Assembly (NCBI GenBank): GCA_023447635.1 | Contig: JAEXNA010000027.1 | Location: forward strand, 1 to 64,000 | From: Vulcanimicrobiota bacterium | GTDB lineage: Bacteria > Vulcanimicrobiota > Xenobia > Xenobiales > JADMJV01 | Reading direction: 5' to 3' | DNA length: 64,000 nt | Part shown: positions 60,804 to 64,000 of the stretch, piece by piece | How positions within the stretch are numbered: position 1 is the stretch's first letter | Layout of the letters: every line of letters begins with the position of its first letter | Program-made: the position numbers and the translations under genes | Notes under the pieces: model-generated | What the model was told of the DNA's origin: nothing | The model's database searches: none | Seen by the model: the letters and a program-made list of their open reading frames with translations, nothing else

Positions 60804-63269
60804 ATGTCGTCTGCCTCCCCCGATATCACCGACCCGCTGGGCCAGATCGGCCTGGTGCTCGACCACCGTTACCGCCTGGAGCGCTGGCTGGGAGCGGGTT
60901 CGGTCCACAGCGTGTTCGCTGCTTACGACCTGATCGACGAAGCCGAGGTCTGCGTCAAACTTCCCCGCCGGGAACTCCGAGAGAACGCCGGCTTCACCCT
61001 TCGCTACCGGCGTGACGTGCTCAACGTCATGCTCCACCGCAGCCCCGGCTGGGTGACACCCCTTCTGCTGGGTGAACACGACGGCTCGCCGTTCCAGGTG
61101 CTGCCGCTGGTAGACGGCGCTCCCCTGCCCCGCTGGTACCGGGAGAACGGCCGGGATCAGGAAGCGCTGCTCGAGGTCGTCAAGACCGCCCTCTTTCAAC
61201 TTGGACAGTTGCATCGCGCCACCGGGACGCTGCATGGAAGCCTGAAGCCCGAGAACTTTCTGGTCACCCCTGCGGGCGAGCCGATCTTCTGCGACCTGGT
61301 CGCCACTGGCCGACTGGAAGACCAGTTCGCCGAAAAGGCCCGCACCGGAGAGCCGGTCTACTTTTCCCCCGAGCAGTTGGTTGGCGAGCGGGCCGGCCCC
61401 GCCTCGGACGTCTATTCTCTGGGGCTGGTGCTCTACACCGCCGTGGCGGCGCGCCATCCGTTCTCCGGGCCGACCGAGAACGACGCCTCGGCCCGCCCCA
61501 GCGACAGCTACCCGGAACGGCTGCTGGCCTCCATGCTGGGCCAACTGCGCGAGCGACCGCCCGCACCGTCGTCCTACCGCGAAGACGTGCCGCGCTGGGC
61601 CGACCGCTTCCTGGCCCGCTGCTTGCTGCCCCGTCCCGAAGACCGTTTCGCCACGCCGGAAGAAGCCCTGGACTGGCTGCGTCATCACGCCCGCAGCTCG
61701 GACCCTATCAGCCGGGAACACCGCCCTCTGCCTCCGGCCGGCCGAGAGGGCGAGATGTCCTTCTTGATGGAGTGCCTCAACGACATTCTCCAGGACCCGC
61801 CGGCCGGAAACATCATTCGCCTGCATGGCGCTCCTGGTGTGGGAAAGACCCGCTGCACCGAGTGGCTCAAAGAGCAGGCTCGAAGCCGCGACCTCCGGAT
61901 CGTCGACATCCATCGCGCTCCGGAAAGCGGACTGCACCTGCAAAGCGTTGCCACCGCTCTGCGTCGCTCGCGGCTGGACCTGCCGGCTCTCGGAGACGAC
62001 GCGCGGCCGGTGGTCGAATACGTCATCGAGGCCGCCCTCGAGGGGCCTATCCTGCTGCTGCTCGACGACATCGCGCAGGCCGACGAAACTCTGGTCCGCT
62101 TGCTCGAAGAGTTGGCCTCGGTGCTGCCCGAGCTGCCTGTTCTGGTGGTGCTTTCCGACGAAGGCGGCCCGTTTCGCAGCGACGCCGTGCAAAGCTTTCT
62201 CGAGTCGCTCGACCATGTGCTGATCTTGAACCCGCTCGATCGGCGCGCTATCGCCAACCTGATCGAAGAGCGGGCCTGGTCGCCCCCCTCGGCCGGTCTG
62301 GCCGGCTGGATCCACGGAGTGAGCGAAGGCAACGCCCTGGCCGCTCGCCTGCTGCTGGACTACCTGATGAGCAAAGGGCTGCTGCGCGACGAGATCACCC
62401 TGGACTGGAGCGCCGGCCCTAGCGCCGAGCGTCCCAGCCTGAGCGAACTCCTGCATTGGAAGCTCGGCCGCATCAGTCCCACCACCCGAACCTTGCTTGA
62501 AGGAGGCGCCGTTCTGGGCAGCTCCTTCAACCTATCGACCCTGCAAGCGATCACCTATCGCGACCCCGAAGAGGTCGACGCGGCCATCTCCGAAGCCGTG
62601 CGGGCCGAACTGCTCGAGGTGGGAGCCCGCGCTGGCGCGACCACCTATCGCTGGAGCCACCCGCTATACCGCGAGACGATCTGGAAAGGGTTGCACCCAC
62701 GCCGCCGCCAGCGGGTTCACCGTCTTGCCGCCGCCTTCTACCTGCGCGGCGAGCCTGAGCCGGCCAAACTCGCCTATCATTTCCTGGAGTCCGGAGATAT
62801 TCGCGAGCTCTACGCCTGGGGTATCCAGGCCGCCGAGAAGGCCCGCCGGCAAGGGCGGCGGGGCGAGACCAACTACTGGCTCAACGCCCTGCTCAGCCGC
62901 ATCGAGGCGCGCCGCTGGTTAGGCCCCGACCTGGACAAGGCGCGGGCCGAAATCGCCCGCGACCAGAGCGAACTGTGGGACCTTTCGGCCTGGTCGCGAT
63001 GGATGCGCGCCCTGGCCGGCCGAGCCGCCCACGAGGGCGAACCGCTCGACCTGCACGAACCGCTTTACGCCGCCCAGGTCCTGCTGGAGGCGTCCTGGTC
63101 GCTACTGCCCTGGAAACGAGGGGTGGTGGGTCTGATAGCGGAGATCGGCGAACGAACCCGAAGTGGAGGGGAAAGCATGGCCACCTACCACAAAGCCGTG
63201 TCGCTTTTGCGCTCGGAATGGTTCAACCGGGTCGGTGGAGGGGAACCATTTCCCCTGGGAGTCGATTAG
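60804..63269 (+). CDS. Pseudokinase-AAA ATPase fusion protein
   Basis: An 821-residue cytoplasmic protein. The N-terminal 300 residues are a Hanks-type kinase fold: glycine loop LGAGSVHSVF, Lys52, and the APE-like SPE at 188-190. However, the catalytic HRD is HGS (144-146; Asp replaced by Ser) and DFG is DLV (164-166). This indicates a pseudokinase or a strongly altered enzyme. Residues 320-640 form an AAA-type ATPase of the PknK/MalT kind: Walker A GAPGVGKT (342-349) and Walker B ILLLLDD (416-422). The C-terminus is helical, TPR-like, and no HTH is visible. It is 51 bp after the PilC gene and 7 bp before a DsbD-like gene. Confidence 0.87.
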   Translation: MSSASPDITDPLGQIGLVLDHRYRLERWLGAGSVHSVFAAYDLIDEAEVCVKLPRRELRENAGFTLRYRRDVLNVMLHRSPGWVTPLLLGEHDGSPFQVLPLVDGAPLPRWYRENGRDQEALLEVVKTALFQLGQLHRATGTLHGSLKPENFLVTPAGEPIFCDLVATGRLEDQFAEKARTGEPVYFSPEQLVGERAGPASDVYSLGLVLYTAVAARHPFSGPTENDASARPSDSYPERLLASMLGQLRERPPAPSSYREDVPRWADRFLARCLLPRPEDRFATPEEALDWLRHHARSSDPISREHRPLPPAGREGEMSFLMECLNDILQDPPAGNIIRLHGAPGVGKTRCTEWLKEQARSRDLRIVDIHRAPESGLHLQSVATALRRSRLDLPALGDDARPVVEYVIEAALEGPILLLLDDIAQADETLVRLLEELASVLPELPVLVVLSDEGGPFRSDAVQSFLESLDHVLILNPLDRRAIANLIEERAWSPPSAGLAGWIHGVSEGNALAARLLLDYLMSKGLLRDEITLDWSAGPSAERPSLSELLHWKLGRISPTTRTLLEGGAVLGSSFNLSTLQAITYRDPEEVDAAISEAVRAELLEVGARAGATTYRWSHPLYRETIWKGLHPRRRQRVHRLAAAFYLRGEPEPAKLAYHFLESGDIRELYAWGIQAAEKARRQGRRGETNYWLNALLSRIEARRWLGPDLDKARAEIARDQSELWDLSAWSRWMRALAGRAAHEGEPLDLHEPLYAAQVLLEASWSLLPWKRGVVGLIAEIGERTRSGGESMATYHKAVSLLRSEWFNRVGGGEPFPLGVD

Positions 63270-63276
63270 CAACCTT

Positions 63277-64000
63277 ATGATTGTCAAGTTCCGGCGGCTA
63301 GCCCCGCTTTTTGTCCTGTTCCTTGCCTTGTTGGGCAGCCCTGTGCTGGCCAAGCTTGGCGATCCTCACACCAAGGTCACCGTGCTGCTCGAGAAAAGCG
63401 CGGTGAAAGCGGGCGAGCCGATCCGAGGCGTCTTCCACCTGGAGATGGACGAGGGCTGGCATACCTACTGGAAATTCGCCGGTGACAACGGCCTGGCCAC
63501 CGAGGTCGCCTGGACCCTGCCGGAAGGCTGGAAGGCGGACCCGCTGCTCTGGCCGATCCCGGAGTATATCGAACTTTCGGGCATGGGCTCCTACGCCTAC
63601 GAGCACGAAGTCGACCTACCGTTTGTCCTGCGCCCTTCCTCCGAAGCCGCCGCTGGGGCCCAGGAAGTGGTGGCCAAGCTCAGCTGGCTGGAGTGCCAGG
63701 AAGCTTGCGTTCCCGGCGACGCGGAACTGATGTTCGGCTTCAGCGTCGGCTCTAGCGACATCGATGGCTCCGAGGCATCGACGGTGCAGGCCGCCTTCGC
63801 AGCGCTGCCCACCGCCCGCCAGGACATCGAGGCCAGCAAAGACGGCCCTAATATGCAGCTTCACATCCCCTCCTCACTGGGCGGAGAAGGCGCCACCTTC
63901 CGCTTCTTCCCCGACGAAGGGCTGCAGATCGCCGCCGCCGCTCCTCAGCAGGCGGTCCGAGGCGCGGATGGCGCCTGGACGCTGAAGCTGCAGGCCGATC
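63277..64000 (+). CDS. DsbD-like thiol:disulfide interchange protein, N-terminal part (cut by window edge)
   Basis: An open frame of 241 codons that runs off the right edge. It starts with a signal peptide (MIVKFRRLAPLFVLFLALLG, cleavage after VLA). The following sequence has the DsbD N-terminal-domain hallmarks: EGWHTYWKFAGDNGLATEV, LPEGW, LWPIPEYIELSG, YAYEHEVDLPF, and the redox-like pair LECQEACVPGDAEL with Cys spaced four apart. Full-length family members continue into eight TM helices and a thioredoxin domain, which would lie outside the window. The role would be to pass reducing power to periplasmic proteins. Seven bp after the pseudokinase gene, probably one operon. Confidence 0.85.
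   Translation, partial: MIVKFRRLAPLFVLFLALLGSPVLAKLGDPHTKVTVLLEKSAVKAGEPIRGVFHLEMDEGWHTYWKFAGDNGLATEVAWTLPEGWKADPLLWPIPEYIELSGMGSYAYEHEVDLPFVLRPSSEAAAGAQEVVAKLSWLECQEACVPGDAELMFGFSVGSSDIDGSEASTVQAAFAALPTARQDIEASKDGPNMQLHIPSSLGGEGATFRFFPDEGLQIAAAAPQQAVRGADGAWTLKLQAD

Noticed and set aside
60636..62456. A 606-codon minus-strand frame opposite the pseudokinase gene
   Set aside because: The plus-strand gene has kinase and ATPase motifs; the antisense product has none.

Overview
This is a G+C-rich, densely coding bacterial chromosome segment with no phage, IS element, CRISPR array, rRNA or tRNA that I could recognise. Gene content points to a free-living, signalling-rich bacterium outside the best-studied phyla: many Ser/Thr-kinase, FHA, GGDEF/EAL and class III cyclase proteins, a type IV pilin with a short hydrophilic C-terminus, giant TPR and coiled-coil proteins, and frequent TTG starts. 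The pilin and overall style remind me of uncultivated lineages such as Eremiobacterota/Xenobia or Armatimonadota, but that is a weak guess. Four exact copies of a 14-bp palindrome centred on CACGTG resemble variant parS centromere sites and would fit a position near the replication origin.

Layout. 0.1-6.8 kb: small housekeeping genes (heme monooxygenase-like, Nudix, GST), a tightly overlapped minus-strand operon tsaE-tsaB-rimI-tsaD for tRNA t6A synthesis and S18 acetylation, then plus-strand trmJ and a truncated ChaN-like gene. 6.9-24.9 kb: two giant same-strand genes 99 bp apart, a 3472-residue coiled-coil protein followed by a 2482-residue TPR protein; together they occupy 28 percent of the window. 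25.2-29.5 kb: superoxide dismutase, then a coupled response regulator-GGDEF-EAL protein and membrane histidine kinase. 29.7-37.7 kb (plus strand): hflX, a four-FHA-domain scaffold, a family 3 glycosidase (NagZ-like), and a chimeric flavoprotein in which a GltD-like module sits inside a NuoI-like ferredoxin.

37.7-49.7 kb: a Ser/Thr kinase with a periplasmic sensor domain, a secreted protein, an ACT-domain regulator, peptide deformylase, and the NAD operon nadA-nadB-nadC. The nad operon has a near-consensus promoter and two tandem palindromic operator candidates; an NrtR-type NAD regulator lies 1.5 kb further on. Pilin and membrane LRR genes are translationally coupled beside it. 49.8-52.3 kb: secD-secF ending in a strong terminator. 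52.4-58.2 kb: a response regulator with an RsbW-like ATPase domain, an operon of glutamine-synthetase-like, aldehyde dehydrogenase and iron alcohol dehydrogenase genes that suggests gamma-glutamyl amine catabolism, and an unknown helical protein. 58.3-64 kb: GAF-cyclase, PilC/GspF, a pseudokinase-AAA ATPase fusion, and the 5' part of a DsbD-like gene cut by the window edge.

The most unusual content is the giant coiled-coil/TPR pair, the NuoI-GltD chimera, the parS-like palindromes, and the nad operator arrangement.
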